DNA of 64,000 nt from Trichosphaerium sp. ATCC 40318 (lineage: Eukaryota > Discosea > Flabellinia > Trichosidae), in NCBI GenBank assembly GCA_038496445.1, contig JALMLS010000175.1, positions 1-64,000 on the forward strand, written 5' to 3'. Of this stretch, positions 1 to 12,404 are shown piece after piece. A program made the position numbers and the translations under genes. How positions within the stretch are numbered: position 1 is the first letter of the stretch; every line of letters starts with the position of its first letter. Below the pieces are notes generated by a model, which was not told the origin of the DNA, made no database searches, and was given only the letters and a program-made list of their open reading frames with translations.

Positions 1-200
1 AGTACTGCGTCTTTTTTTTTGTGTTTTTGCAAATACACAATGTTGTTTTTATTCATTGAAGAGTACTAGCTCAGTGATGTCAATTATGCGTTTTTACTCA
101 CGATGAGCACTAAACGTAAAAGCTCCCTATCGCAAAAAAACAAGAGGTACCACTTGTCACGTGTTTATTTAACCTCAAACTTGAACGTAGACGAAAACTC

Positions 201-487
201 ATGTATTGGACCTTCCATTAGAGCTACTACTTGATATTATTGATTTAGATAATGAAATTTACATAAAATGGCCTCTTATATCAAAATATACAGCAACAAG
301 CACAAGGTTTGATAATAACTTGAACAAACATGGAAAATGGACAAAACACCCAGTACCAAAATGGAGGCGGCGATGTAAAGAAAATGAAGAACACATTGTG
401 TGGTTTAACGGTGGTCAAGTGTATTTTAATTTTGACTATCAAATAGCCAATTCTTGTAAAAATGTAAAAAAAAACCAAAGCCAGTAA
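201..487 (+). pseudogene. Broken N-terminal fragment of MORN-variant family gene
   Basis: The open frame from about 206 encodes LPLELLLDII, then YIKWPLISKYTATSTRF and KHGKW. This is the same F-box-like N-terminal module that opens the intact MORN-variant genes at 21.1-22.5 kb and 57.7-58.6 kb. The frame has no ATG. The ATG at 201 is in another phase and meets a stop after six codons, so one indel seems to have disrupted the start. The frame stops after 93 codons without any of the roughly 23-residue MORN-type repeats that make up the rest of the family. No intron is visible. I read it as a degenerate paralogue, not a functional short gene. Confidence 0.6.
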
Positions 488-665
488 CAATAATAATTAA
501 CGTTCTCTATGCAACAAGAGTCCGAGTTAGCATATGCCATTGCCACGTCCTCCGTTCATTTGTTACTTTTAAGCTTTGCTAGGTAAAATTTACTTACTGC
601 TTGTGAGGTGCGAGCAATGACTTATTAGTCGTTAAAAGTCGCCAAATCGATAACTATCAACAAAT

Positions 666-3600
666 ATGGCAGAGGAAACGCGTACTCCTGTTTTCTTCAA
701 TGAGCTTCACTATGAAGATATGCTTTCAGATCAATTTGAAGGTAACTAAACCGACTACAATTGATAAATCACGTGACAAATCTTTTTTCCAAAAAGGTTT
801 CGAAATCGCCGCTCCAGGTGGTACAAACTTGAAGGGATGGTCAGTTTCGCTTTATGGAGGTACGTTACCAAAATACCGTTAAATCACAACGGAGAAAAAA
901 GATCCTCAGCTTTCTCTTGTGTTACTCCGTCCGTATCTAGCATATTCTTATCACGTGCGCGTCTAGGTGCCGATGGTAAGGTTTATAAGACGGTAGAACT
1001 GAAAGGACTTGTACCTGATTTACAAGTACGTTGAGTGTAATGACAAGGCTAGATTTTCTTTCCTAATCAAAACCAAGAACGGTTTCGGAGTACTCTTTTT
1101 TTGTAAAAGGCATCCACGACGGTACGACCACGTTTTTTCCATCACCAACGCTAATGTTTACCACAAGGATCATCTAATGGCGATGGTATGGCTCTCGTAG
1201 ATAAGTGGTAAAGTCCGACAATTTTTGAGCTACGAAGGCGCTTTTGAGGCTACTGATGGTAAATTACTCTTGTGAAAGATTTGGTAAAATTTTTTAGGTC
1301 CTGCAAAAGGAATGACCAGTGACAAGATACCTGTCGCCGAATTCGAGTGGTCTCACCATGAGAACTCTCTTCAACTCCAAGGCAAAGGTAGTTGCTACGA
1401 AGATTTCGAATGGAAAGGTCCAGTAGACTCTACTCCAGGCGAAGTTAACGGTGAACAAGTATTCGGTAAGGTTTTATAAGACCTATTTCGTTTTTGCTTA
1501 TTTTTAAATTGTAGAGGGCGTTCCAATCTCCGCTCCAGAACCTGGTCACGTGACTCTTGAAACTTTCACTGGCATTAATCGTGAATCGCATCATACCACT
1601 GATTATGTTAATAAGAGTATGCTCATACTAAGACGTGCTAATACTTTCCAACTTGGGTTCAAAACAAATCTTGGTACGAAATTAGCATTTAACTTGTTTT
1701 TACGCTTCTTTTTTTGACTCTTAGCCACTGTTTTATTAATGCTGGATATATAGAACCTAGTGCGCTTACTATTGTACTGACTGTATTCCCTGAGACTAGC
1801 GAACAAGTCAAAATCAAGGCATGATGTCACATTCGTTTTATTACTAATTCTCGAAAAGGTGTTAGATGCAAAACCAGAAGAGTTGAGTAAGACAGAGTGG
1901 GCAGCTTTTGTGAAAGAAAAGTCAGATGATGGCTTCTTAGCAATGGTCAGGTACACAAAACGACAGACGTAAAATCAAGTTACTCTAACACAATTTTTCT
2001 CTGTCAGTATTCCCGCCAATGCAAAAATCGGACAATACTCACTCTCTGTAACAAACGGAGATGTAACAGACGAATCAACTCATCCCGTTATCGTTCTATT
2101 CAATCCATGGAGTGAAGATGATGTGTATATATGGAAGATGACTCTTGGAGAACTGAATACGTTCTAAACCAGGAAGGAGTTGTTTGGGTACCTTTAAAAA
2201 AAAAACATCATTTTCTGAAGTTGCTTTGCTAACACGTTTCTCAAAGCAAGGAAGTGAATGGGTTAAAGTACCTCAAAGATGGCTTTATGCACAGTTCGAG
2301 GAGTTGAGTGTTTTAGCATGCTTGAAGCTTGTTGAAATGATACCTCTTGAGAATCGTGGAGATCCTGTTTTATTCTCGAGAAAATTAAGTGCTCTTGTTA
2401 ATGTTCAAGATGAGGGTGGAGTACTTGTAGGAAACTGGAGTGGTACGTCATCTACCTAATGGGTTAGAAAAGTTAAACTTTCGTTAGGTAATTATGCCGA
2501 TGGCACTAAACCAAAGGCGTGGGTAAGTTCACATCCTATTTTGGAACAGTTTTATGTAAGTGGCCAAGGTGTTAAGTATGGTAAGTCTTTTAACTATTAT
2601 TTTGAGTTTATCATGTATTGATCATTATATGTAGGTCAATGCTGGGTATTTGGTATGTTTAGTATGTAAGTGTTTCTAAGTATACTTACATTGTTTCAAG
2701 CTGCCGTATTGCGTTCGGTCTGTAGGTGCCTTGGTATTCCATGCCGTCCAATTACAAACTTTAACTCAGGTTCCCAAAACATTTCTGTATTATTTTCGCT
2801 TACTCCTTTGTTTTTTAGCGCATGACACCTCTTTTGATAGAGGTATCGAGTATTATTTCTATCGTGATGGCGATGGAAAGCTTGTTCAAGACAGTTCTGT
2901 CACATCTGACTCAATTTGGTACTAAACTACAACTTGTTGTTTAAGGTTTTCTCTTATAATTTCTTTAGGAACTTTCATGTGTGGAACGATGTCTGGTACA
3001 ATATCATTGTTGATAAAGTGCTTGAGTTTATAAATAATATATAGGATGCGCAGACCTGATTTACCTTCCGGATATGGTGGATGGCAAGCACTAGATTCGA
3101 CACCACAGGTATGCCTGGTTGAAACTAAAGAAGTTTTTTCAAACACATTCGTTTAGGAAAAGAGTGAAGGCATTTTCCAGACAGGACCTTGTCCTATTAC
3201 CGCTATAAAAGCAGGCGAAAAGGATAAATCTATCAAATACGATTTGGACTTTATATACGCTGAAGTAAACGCAGATGTAAAGTACGGTCATATCATTTAG
3301 TTTTCTTAGAATTGTATCTGACTCAATTTAAGGCACTTCGCAAAGGGAGAGAGTGGTGAGTATGAACTCATAAAGGTAGAGACTACCAAGGTACGTTTTT
3401 ATTACATCTGTTGCGGAGGTATGTAAATATATATGTAGGTTGGTCAATCTCTGTGGACTAAATCTGTTGGATCTTTTTTGAAAACTTTTGCAACATCTCA
3501 GTATAAGTACAAAGAAGGCTCGGCTGCAGAACGTGCAGTGCACCTTGATGAAAACAATGGTACGTATTTTAATCTCATATGTTACCGGTTATAATTACTA

Positions 3601-4511
3601 ATATCTTAATTTCTGTAGAAGCTTTCACTGTTACGTTTGATGTCGATCACAACAAGGTTAGATAAAAAATACGAATAAAACAAGAAAAATAGTTGACTTC
3701 TCAAACAGGTTGCTGGTGAAGACTTCGTTGTCAAGATGAAACTCAAGCGTATTAAGACTGAAGGAGCTGTTGATACAAATGTAAAGTACGTCCTCAAACA
3801 CTCAATCAGCAGAGCGAGGCAAAAAAAAAGCATTCTGAACTAATGTTCCATCCTTTAGTGTCACCTTCAGCGCTTACGCTGTTTACTACACTGGAAAGCC
3901 TAGAAGTAGTTTTAAATCAGAAAATACTAACCTTACTATCCCTGCTGATGGTTCCGAAGTTGATTTCTCTGTGCCTATTACTGTGAATGACTACTTGGCT
4001 CTTCTAGATGATGACCATCAAATGAAGTTTAACGTTTATGTTCTTTCGGAAGATAAGAAAGAAACAGCACTACAATCTCTTGATTTTGACCTTGATAACC
4101 CTGTGATCAATATCGAACTAGAAGGTGTATCAGATTTGACAATAAACGAAGGTAAACACAAAAACCAAGTACGCTCAGATTGTTAACAAAAGAAAATTCT
4201 AGGTGACAACGTAAATGTTAATGTTTCAATGAAAAATACACTTCCTGTTGCACTCACAGGTGCCACATTTATTGTCGAATGTCCTGGATTATTGAAGCGT
4301 AAGAAAGTCACTATTTCAGATGTATCCCCAGGCGCTGATGCAAAAGCAACGGTAGCTGTTAAGGGTAAGAATCAATTGAGCTTTTTTTTAAAGTTGGTTC
4401 TAAAGTATCTTTTTTCTAGCGACAAGGAAAGGAAAGCTTGATTTGAATGTCACGTTTGATGCTAAAGAACTTGCTCCTGTTCATAGAGATGTTGATGTAA
4501 CCGTGAATTAG
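666..4511 (+). CDS. Transglutaminase with N-terminal LTD-like domain
   Basis: Multi-exon gene. The first exons ([16 protein letters not shown], then [14 protein letters not shown] and a later LSYEGAF stretch) look like the lamin-tail/LTD-type beta domain common in secreted bacterial nucleases. A transglutaminase N domain follows ([15 protein letters not shown], then a FNPW motif near 2105). The core has a complete catalytic triad: Cys in GQCWVFG (about 2635), His in FHVWND (about 2970) and Asp in [10 protein letters not shown] (about 3090). Two C-terminal beta-barrel domains follow, ending VTVN. No signal peptide is seen. The enzyme family forms gamma-glutamyl-epsilon-lysine crosslinks. Near 2124-2133 an extra AT in a TATATAT run shifts the frame by two bases, between VY and [16 protein letters not shown]; the downstream frame is otherwise well conserved, so sequencing error and recent mutation are both possible. 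One intron (1819-1858) appears to be GC-AG. Confidence 0.85.
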
Positions 4512-5626
4512 TTTGACGAGTACAACTCATCGGTAAAGAAAAACTTTTAAAATAAAGAGTTATTTTCAGAAACACTTGTAAGCTGTAAATCTCCAACTAA
4601 AGTTTATAGCGTTTGTTTATTAATGTGTTTTGACAAAGATGTTGTTGGTTAAGGCCTGCTAAACAATGAAAAAACATTGAAGCTAGGTTCAGTAATCAGC
4701 GATATAGCTGTTTTTGGTTGTTTACAAAGTTCTAACTAATGCGTAGTAGCTTATAACGACTTGTTGGTGTATACCCGGTTTTGACCCAAAGTGAAACCAT
4801 AGCAAACATGGAAAAAATGCGGATTGAGATGAAGGAATTAGTTTAGGTTCTTGGTTTTTTTTGCATTTTTAGTTAAACTCTTTTTCCCACAGTCGTTCAA
4901 CGTCTCTGTATTGCTTTTTGAGCGTAGAAAACGTTGTTCGATATTGTCTCACGTTAAGTGCCTCAGTTTTTTAGGTAGTAACCGGAAAAATGCGCAAAAT
5001 AAGTGAGTTTGTTTATTCACAGGTTGAAAATAAAAACCAAGAATTTTTGACTTGTAGCGACTCCAGACCGAAACAGCCAGTGTTAATAGGGACTGTCACA
5101 AATACTGTTTAGTTAAACCTTTATGTATACCCAATCCAGATCTTTATTGCCACCGATGATAACCCAACGTAAGGGCAGCATCGCTTTTGAGACAGTTTCG
5201 AAAATTATGACATTTTTAATTTAATTTATTATTTACGGATTACGAGAATCATTGAGACGTTTTTACTCACCTCAGAACCGTCCTAACTTTAAATTGCTAC
5301 TTTGAACATTTAGCCAGTATTCTATACTTAGAGTACGTAAAAAATTTTTGCGATTCGTTCTTGCTGTGCCGAGGAAAAGTACCGCAAAGCAATTTTTTTA
5401 CAACAAACTTTTCAAAAATGTCGGAATTTCTGAATGTGTTAGGTAAGTTCATTGTATTCAACGTTGCACTACTCTATGTTATTCTAAATACCTAAATGGT
5501 ATGCAAAAGAGTAACTACATGCCTTTGTAAGTTTTCCCGGGCAAGGTTACTGTGTCTTATTATAACTGGTACGATTGTAATTCTTAAAGCTACAAAACGT
5601 GTAATAGCGAAAATACAAGCGTCAGT
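4512..5626. other. Intergenic region, 1.1 kb
   Basis: No convincing coding exon or RNA gene was found between the transglutaminase stop and the GT17 gene. A short exon-like ATG at 5418 is followed by a GTAAGT donor after nine codons, but I see no partner exon for it. The region probably contains the 3' UTR of the upstream gene and the promoter of the downstream gene. Confidence 0.5.
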
Positions 5627-7577
5627 ATGGTTAACAAAAGGCTAGGAGCGATATTCATTATATTCCAATTTATACTGGTTGAGGGACGCAGTGCCACTTC
5701 CTATGAGCCCAATGCAAGCACAGGTACGTATTTTTGTAGTTTTAATATCGCTGTGAAACAATAATCTCCCTAAAACGCACTTACACGCTATTTTAGCGCA
5801 AATACTTGAAAGAGGACTAGAAAGAACGCCCATAATTAAAAATATCCTTCATTTCATGCGGTTCATCTCAAGACCACTATACGACAGTACGTCATGATAT
5901 TATCTGTCAGAATAAAATAATTAAACAAATTCTATTTAACCACTAACATGGTTTCAGGTCAAAGTTATGATGACTGGCACAAATTCTCGTATAATCCCAC
6001 TAACCTACCCGAAACTTGTACAAAAAATGGGTGGGCAGTGCGCAAAGACAGTGTCAAGTTGTACGATGCCTTCTTATTCAGTCACGTGAGTGTCACGTGA
6101 TGATATTCTTTTTGCAACACAACAAAAAAGCAATTGCTGACTCTGGTGTATTAAAGGAACTTGATATCTTGGAGATTCGGCTTAAGGAACTATATGACAT
6201 AGTTGATTTTTTCGTAATTACTGAATCCAAACAGACATTTTCTAAGCAAGGTGACGTTGACTACTTTAATTTTTTTCGAAAATTGCTTATTTGGGTTTTT
6301 TTGTAAAAATGTTTAACAATAATTATTAGGCCAGAAAAACTTGTTTTTTAACCTTACTAAATCTACGCGGTTTAAAAAATATATGCCAAAGATAATTCAT
6401 CACATTACAGAACCGGGTGGTAAGTTACAAATACAGACTTAAACCAAGTTTATTCCCAAAATAGGATCTTTATTTCTTGCCGAAGCCAAGTCCAGAAATT
6501 CCCAACAACAAGGATTAATGGAGGTACAAATCACCTCAATATGTGGTATACTCATACCTAACTAGGCTGGTATTAAACCAGGTGACATCGTTTTTTTAAG
6601 TGACGTTGATGAGATACCAAGAAAGTCTGCATTAAAATTATTTAAAACATGCTCTCAGTACGTTTACTCCTGCAAGTGCTTACCTATAAATACCTAACAA
6701 TCTATTAGGTTTCCTAGCATAGTATACTTCTCTTTGCGACATTATATGTATAGTTTTGTTTACCCTTTGGAGTATCATGTAACAGGTAAGAAAAGATTGA
6801 TTGTTTGTTCGCCGTTTTCTTTGTACTTAGTTGTTTGGTGTAGGAAAGGTTATCACCTATACATCAGGTGAGAATTACATGGGTCGTGTTAAAAAAGGTA
6901 ATGGAAATATGTTACTTAATGCGGGGTGGCATTGTAGCTTCTGTTTTAGGTGCGTACTAGTTAGCTATCTTTTTCCTCTCGTTTTTCTTTTCATCTTCTT
7001 TTTTTGACAATATTCTAGATACTTAGATGATATCACACATAAACTACAGTCATATTCACATAGAGAACGATACAGAAAGTATCATGAGAATCTCAACTTA
7101 CTCCAGAAGAAGATACAGAATGGGAACTTTATTTATGACTCAGTACGCCTTTTTTTTTTTTTTGTGATTTCAACACATCCATGATAAGCATGTGACTCAA
7201 GTACTCATCTTTTTTTCTTTAGTGGCCAGAAGCCTTTAGTTTTAAAAACATTTGGAGCCTTTGGCCGCCTTTTAGAAAGCACATTAGTGATGATGTGCCT
7301 ATCGCTGTTAACAAAGACAAGAAAAACTTCGGATTCCTTAATACAAAGGTACACGACTTTCACGAACACGTGTTTTTGTTTACAACTGGCGCAGGAATGC
7401 ATACGTGAACGTCATAATCCTATCACTTACTGGGATGAAATGTATCCTCAACCATATAAAAAGTAAGAAATAAAAAAGATTGTATGATTTGTAACCATTT
7501 ATCTCCTTTTCATTATCAATACCATAAGTAGGAAAGCGTTAGTATTGATGTATCACACTGTGGGTGGTATAAAGTGA
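5627..7577 (+). CDS. GT17 family N-acetylglucosaminyltransferase (MGAT3-like)
   Basis: The first exon is a hydrophobic leader (MVNKRLGAIFIIFQFILVEG), fitting a signal anchor for a Golgi type II enzyme. Later exons give YDAFLFSH, then LDILEIRLKELYDIVDFFVITES. That pattern is typical of glycosyltransferase family 17, the beta-1,4-mannosyl-glycoprotein GlcNAc-transferases (GnT-III). Further GT17 features are GIKPGDIVFLSDVDEIPR with the DVD metal motif (about 6570-6620), then NAGWHCSFCF (about 6920-6950). The gene has about ten short introns and ends in VGGIK. One intron (from 6087) carries CACGTG. The predicted role is adding a bisecting-type or related GlcNAc to N-glycans; the exact acceptor cannot be read from sequence. 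Confidence 0.85.
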
Positions 7578-7622
7578 GTTGAGTTCAAACAGACGGTGGA
7601 ATTACAAGAACATTTGTTTTAT

Positions 7623-8563
7623 TTATCGACTATTAAACAATTGAGATACTCCATTTGCTATCATAGTAGCCCATGTAGTATTCGCTCTGAACGAATCACC
7701 TGTCAAAGAACGTAAAGGAGATAGATCAGTGAACTCTACAATAGGTATATTCTTAACCCAGAAAGGACCATTAATCGATAAACAAAAAGTTGTCAATTTT
7801 CCTTTTTTACAAATATCTTTCCCAGCAAAGTTCAATGAGAACGGATAGAACTTAACTCCGTACAGACCCATTGCATAATCCATTAAATCAGCTAACCCGG
7901 CAGAGTTCTTATTAGCAAAACCAGCTATGAAGTTACCTCTAAATCCATCAACCTTCATTCTTTCATATGTTTCTGGTAAAAGTGTTGCAAACGCTTCTGG
8001 TATATTTGCTGATCCAAGTGTATTATTATAATTAGCTATCTCATCTAAGTTAACTCCCCATGTTATCTTATTAACATGTGGATAGTTTTCAACGAAATAA
8101 GTAGCTGCAGGAGGAAGTAATTTTCCGCAAGAATCATCAATAAAAAGTAAAAAGATTCCTTGTTGGTTTGCAAGAATTCTTGCGATTTCTAGAGCTGCTC
8201 CTATTCCAGCAGCGTTATCATCAATGCCTCCAGGGCTAAGAGCTGCACCTGCACTACCTGTACAGCGTGGCTGGTAGTGAACCATCAGAATAGCCATTTC
8301 GCTTTTTATAGAACCGGAATAAGCAATAATGTTCTTAAACGGCCTGTTTGTATTGAAGGTTTGTATCCGAGCTTGTTGAGTTGATTAATAATGTATTGTC
8401 TGTTATTGGCTACAACTCTTTGGAATCCAGCGTCGCCAGGGCATACTGCATCGCTTGAAAGCTTTCTTATTGTATTGTCTATATACGACTTTCGTACTTG
8501 GCCGAGAGCACCGCAATATAAGCAAAGGGTTACAATAGCACAAAGTGCAAGTAGATGCGTCAT
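7623..8563 (-). CDS. Secreted M28 peptidase-like protein, frameshifted and degenerate
   Basis: The start at 8563 gives a clear signal peptide (MTHLLALCAIVTLCLYCGALG). About 75 residues on, the frame is lost near 8335: the M28-type segment FKNIIAYSGSIKSEM lies in a frame one base away, and no intron fits. The second frame continues with MVHYQPR and GGIDDNAAGIGAALEIARIL, which are the first zinc-ligand region (His) and the bridging-Asp motif of M28 aminopeptidases. The usual Glu-Glu catalytic motif is FIDD, and the C-terminal His ligand region reads FTDLSPLRSLTGD with no His. So the fold is recognisable but activity is doubtful. It could be a pseudogene, a pseudoenzyme with one base missing from the assembly, or a recoded gene. 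Apart from the break it is intronless, unlike its neighbours. Confidence 0.7.
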
Positions 8564-9100
8564 CGGAATTGTATTCTGAGACTACAGTCTAAGTGCAGTT
8601 TCCTTTTTTGAAAGCGCTTAACACGGGCAAAACTTGTACCGGGATTTAAAGGCCAAATTCGGTTTCAATAAAGTGTGTAATAGTAAAGAATGGAATTGTA
8701 CTGACAGGAAATACTTGTTATGTTTTGGATCTATGGTTTTTGGGATAATACAGAGGCTACTCAATACCAGCTTAAAATTAGAAGAAACGCTGAAGTTCGC
8801 GTTTTCTTCATTATTTCTGGTTTAGTTAGATACAACATTTGTCGCCCGTATCTCGGTTAGAAACAAGTTCAGCAATAGAGGACTGAGTTGGAAAGAAAAG
8901 CCGAAACCTTGCGTGTGGTGCTATTACTTTCCGCCTTTTGTCACTTTTTGTGCTTGAATACACTGGTACATGATAGTTCTGCATTGTGTTGTATGGTGAT
9001 GCCAACATAACTTAATACAAGCGTAAAACATACGACTACCTTGTTAAACACTGTATTGAATCAAATTTACAAATAAAGTACATAGTGTAACTCCCGTTTA
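8564..9100. other. Intergenic region between divergent/convergent neighbours
   Basis: This lies between the start of the M28-like gene and the stop of MLH1, both on the minus strand. Two open frames of about 60 codons (8634-8825 +, 8826-9008 -) show no family resemblance or exon signals and are taken as chance. Nothing else was recognised. Confidence 0.5.
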
Positions 9101-12100
9101 TCAACAACGTTCAAACATCTTCTTTAATGAACTGGAAGTAGCAATTTCATAAATCGTGCCTACAAACACAATTAAAAACAAAAAGAACTTTAGACCAAAA
9201 AGTTCTCAACAAAAAAAACCAACATACCATCAGTAGCCCATCGTTTTGGAGGCACAAAATTCTCTTTAAGAAGTGGGAAGAAAATATTACGTATTGCATT
9301 TTTGTATTTCTACGCGTGTATAAGTAAGCAGTTGAGTTTCTTTTGTTTTAACATACCTTGGAGTCATTCTCGTCTTGAGGTAAATGTACCTTGTAGTACT
9401 CAGCAAACTCTCTAGCACAAGTATCATAATACTCCTTCTCATTTTCCCAATCAACCTGTACAAATAAATTAATCACGTGATTAGAGAAAGAACCAAAAAC
9501 GAAAATGTCAAAAAGCGTACACCAATACCAAGACGTAGTACAAAGTTAGACAGAGCTGCAACAGAAGGAATATAACCTTGAAGAATCAAAGGTAAACTCT
9601 TTAAATTGCCTTCCTCGTCAATATCAATATTCCAACCAAGTTCTAGCATCTCCCGTCTATCAATAAGCATGCTTTTTACATACTAGTAATCACAATTAGT
9701 TAACAACACGTGCTTGAACATCTGCAAAGAAGGTGGACGTACATCAGAAATATCATGGAGATCATCTCCTGTAAGTTCTCCTTCATGCTGAGTCATAGAA
9801 GGATCAGCAGTGATAGCAGTTTTACATAGTTCATAAATGGATAAGCTATGAGACAACTCTATACGCTAAACAAAATTAAATTAACCAAGTTGAAGGACAT
9901 AAACAAGAACGTACAGTGAAACGTCCAAAACACTGTAAAGCAGTTTGATAAACAAGTTCGTGAACTATATTATCCGCATTACACATGTAAATCTTTCCTC
10001 CTTGTTGAACAACAACAAACTCGTCATCTTTATCAGGAACAATACTAATATAGAATTAACAAGCAACCAGAATTACTCTCAGACAGTAAGTGTTAATGCA
10101 CATACCCAACAAAGTGGTGGTTGCAAAATACATCTGTAAGTTTTTTATGACCTTGCTTTTTGACGTCCTGAATACTCTTTAGTTAGTCCATTGATATTGT
10201 AAGCTGTATACCTCTAGCAACTCTTGTACACAAGGTACCTCAACTTTTTTATCTTGAAGTTGTCTTTTTGGTACACTTGAATCAGATTTCTTTGTTGTTT
10301 TGCGCTTCTTCTTTGCAGGCCCGTCCGGCGTAAAGTCATCATCATCTGCACCGCTTTGATAGTCAAGCATACTAAAGGCTAGATGTGAGTATGAATAACC
10401 CGAAATCTATACTAACGATAGTTGGCGCTTCTTAGAGGAAGCTGGAAAAGGCGATGCTGTATCATTGGATACATGTTTAGCCGGTGATGTTCGTTGAATC
10501 GGTACTGAGTTACGTGGAGAATTGAACGGTAAAGCTGATTTTTGTGGTGAAGTCACTGGACTTCTGTGTCCAGCTGTGGCAGGTATTACCTAGTGATAGG
10601 ATTAAAGCACTGCGGAATTATTAAATAAATCAAAGAATCACATACGGAAGGATTAAATGGCCTCGAAACGTCAGCATTTTTGAGCTTCTCTATAATCGCA
10701 TTTCTGATCTAAGAAGTTGTTATTTCTTTCAAAAGAAGATACTATCGTACGATATCAATGATTCCTTGTTCATGAAGAAATCGAACCTTCAAAAAATTTG
10801 AATTAGAAAAGCAAAAATGTTTACTTTACATTTACATACCTCTTCTTTAGCCGGGTGGACATTTACATCCAAGTGGCTTGGTTCAAGTTGTAGACTTATG
10901 TATACGAATGGATGTGATCCACGCGAAATGTAACTTGAGTATGCTGCGTCCACGGCACGTTTCAGAGGTTTACATGATACCAAACGATCTTGTTGAAGAA
11001 AAAAGTCAGTACATGTAACCCTTAACTGATTTTTGAACTTCTTGTGGCGTACGATTTATAAAAAGAACGAAGCAACTCTTCTTCGATGAGTATTCAGGCT
11101 TTGATAATCTGGCATCAACAGAAAACTTAAGTTTTTTATCTTCGATTGCAATCGTCAATATTGATTTTGATAGAGCGTGCCCAAACAATGTTGCAATATT
11201 ATCAACTACTGTTAGACCTTTTCTTGTATGAATATCAGCTTTATTAGTACCACTCTAAATAAAATATTAAATATTATAAATCCTTTGGGCACGCAGCATG
11301 GTGGGAAACCAAAAAGACTTTTTTTCTTTATTGATTTTTACCTTTTTTAGAGTGAACCCAACACCAGTGTTGTGTAGTGCATATCGTTGTATTACATCAA
11401 AAACCTTTTTATATTGCGTCGTTTCATTCATACCACGCCGTCTTGATGTTGCATTATAAAACAGATCTTCAACCTGTTTCACATAAACACGTGACCATCA
11501 AAAATAATAAAACAAAAAAGATTTGAGCATACCTGAATCATTGTGCCTATTTTACCATGTGTCGGGGTTGGTTTAGTAGTCATCTTTCCATCTTGGTATA
11601 CTGCCCTTTAATATTACGTTAGCGTTATGGGGTTTCATGCGCCACAGACAATACAATCCCAATCAGACAAACAACGGTTTTTTTGAATTGAAAAATTGAG
11701 TTTTGTAGTTTTACTCACTTTCATGATCACGTACTTGAATGCCGTTTTTTGATCCTTCGTTGCTGATGTTATGGTGACTCTAAGAGACATTTCAACTTTT
11801 TTGAAGAAAAATTACGTTTTTAATTAACGAGTACCTTGCTACATGACTAATACTGGCTAAAGCTTCGCCTCTGAACCCATAAGTGGCAATACTTTTTAAA
11901 TCGTCGATTACTTTTAGCTTGGAAGTACAATGACGCTCGCAAACCATTGCCAAATCCTCTTTCTACGCGCTGTTATGCCAGCCAAGTACTTAATACGCAC
12001 TTTAATGCCACCACCATTATCAGTTAGTTTAATAAGTTTTAAACCGCCTTTACTTAATATAACGCTAATATTGGTAGCCCCAGCATCAATAGAGTTCTCC

Positions 12101-12195
12101 AGCATTTCTTTTACAGCATTTTGAGGTGCTCGTATAACCTCACCAGCTTGAATACGTACAACGACGCTCTGATCAAGCCTCTTTATGCTAGCCAT
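9101..12195 (-). CDS. MLH1: DNA mismatch repair protein MLH1
   Basis: MutL-family ATPase that pairs with PMS-type partners to cut nicked strands in mismatch repair. The start at 12195 ([20 protein letters not shown]) is followed by the GHKL ATPase motifs: [13 protein letters not shown] (motif I), LTDNGGGI (motif II) and [15 protein letters not shown] (motif III, about 11840-11880). Later come [21 protein letters not shown] and [12 protein letters not shown] (about 10850). A basic, acidic, low-complexity linker with a likely nuclear signal ([11 protein letters not shown], about 10320) precedes the C-terminal interaction domain. That domain has [15 protein letters not shown] (about 9600) and ends exactly in KMFERC, the FERC tail known to complete the endonuclease site in the MLH1-PMS heterodimer. 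About twelve short introns are present. Nothing appears missing. Confidence 0.95.
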
Positions 12196-12404
12196 GTTGT
12201 AAACAACGCAAAAGTTAACGTATATTCCACGAAGAGAAAAAAAAATAATTTTGACACGAAATGACTTTTGTGGTTTTGGGAGTTTTTTACGCTTGGAAAC
12301 CAACGGAATTCTTTCCTTGGAAGATAATATTATTTTAGGCTACAAATGTACAGTTTTTGAAAAAAAATTAGTTGAAGTTCCCAACAAGAGATTAATAAGT
12401 AACA

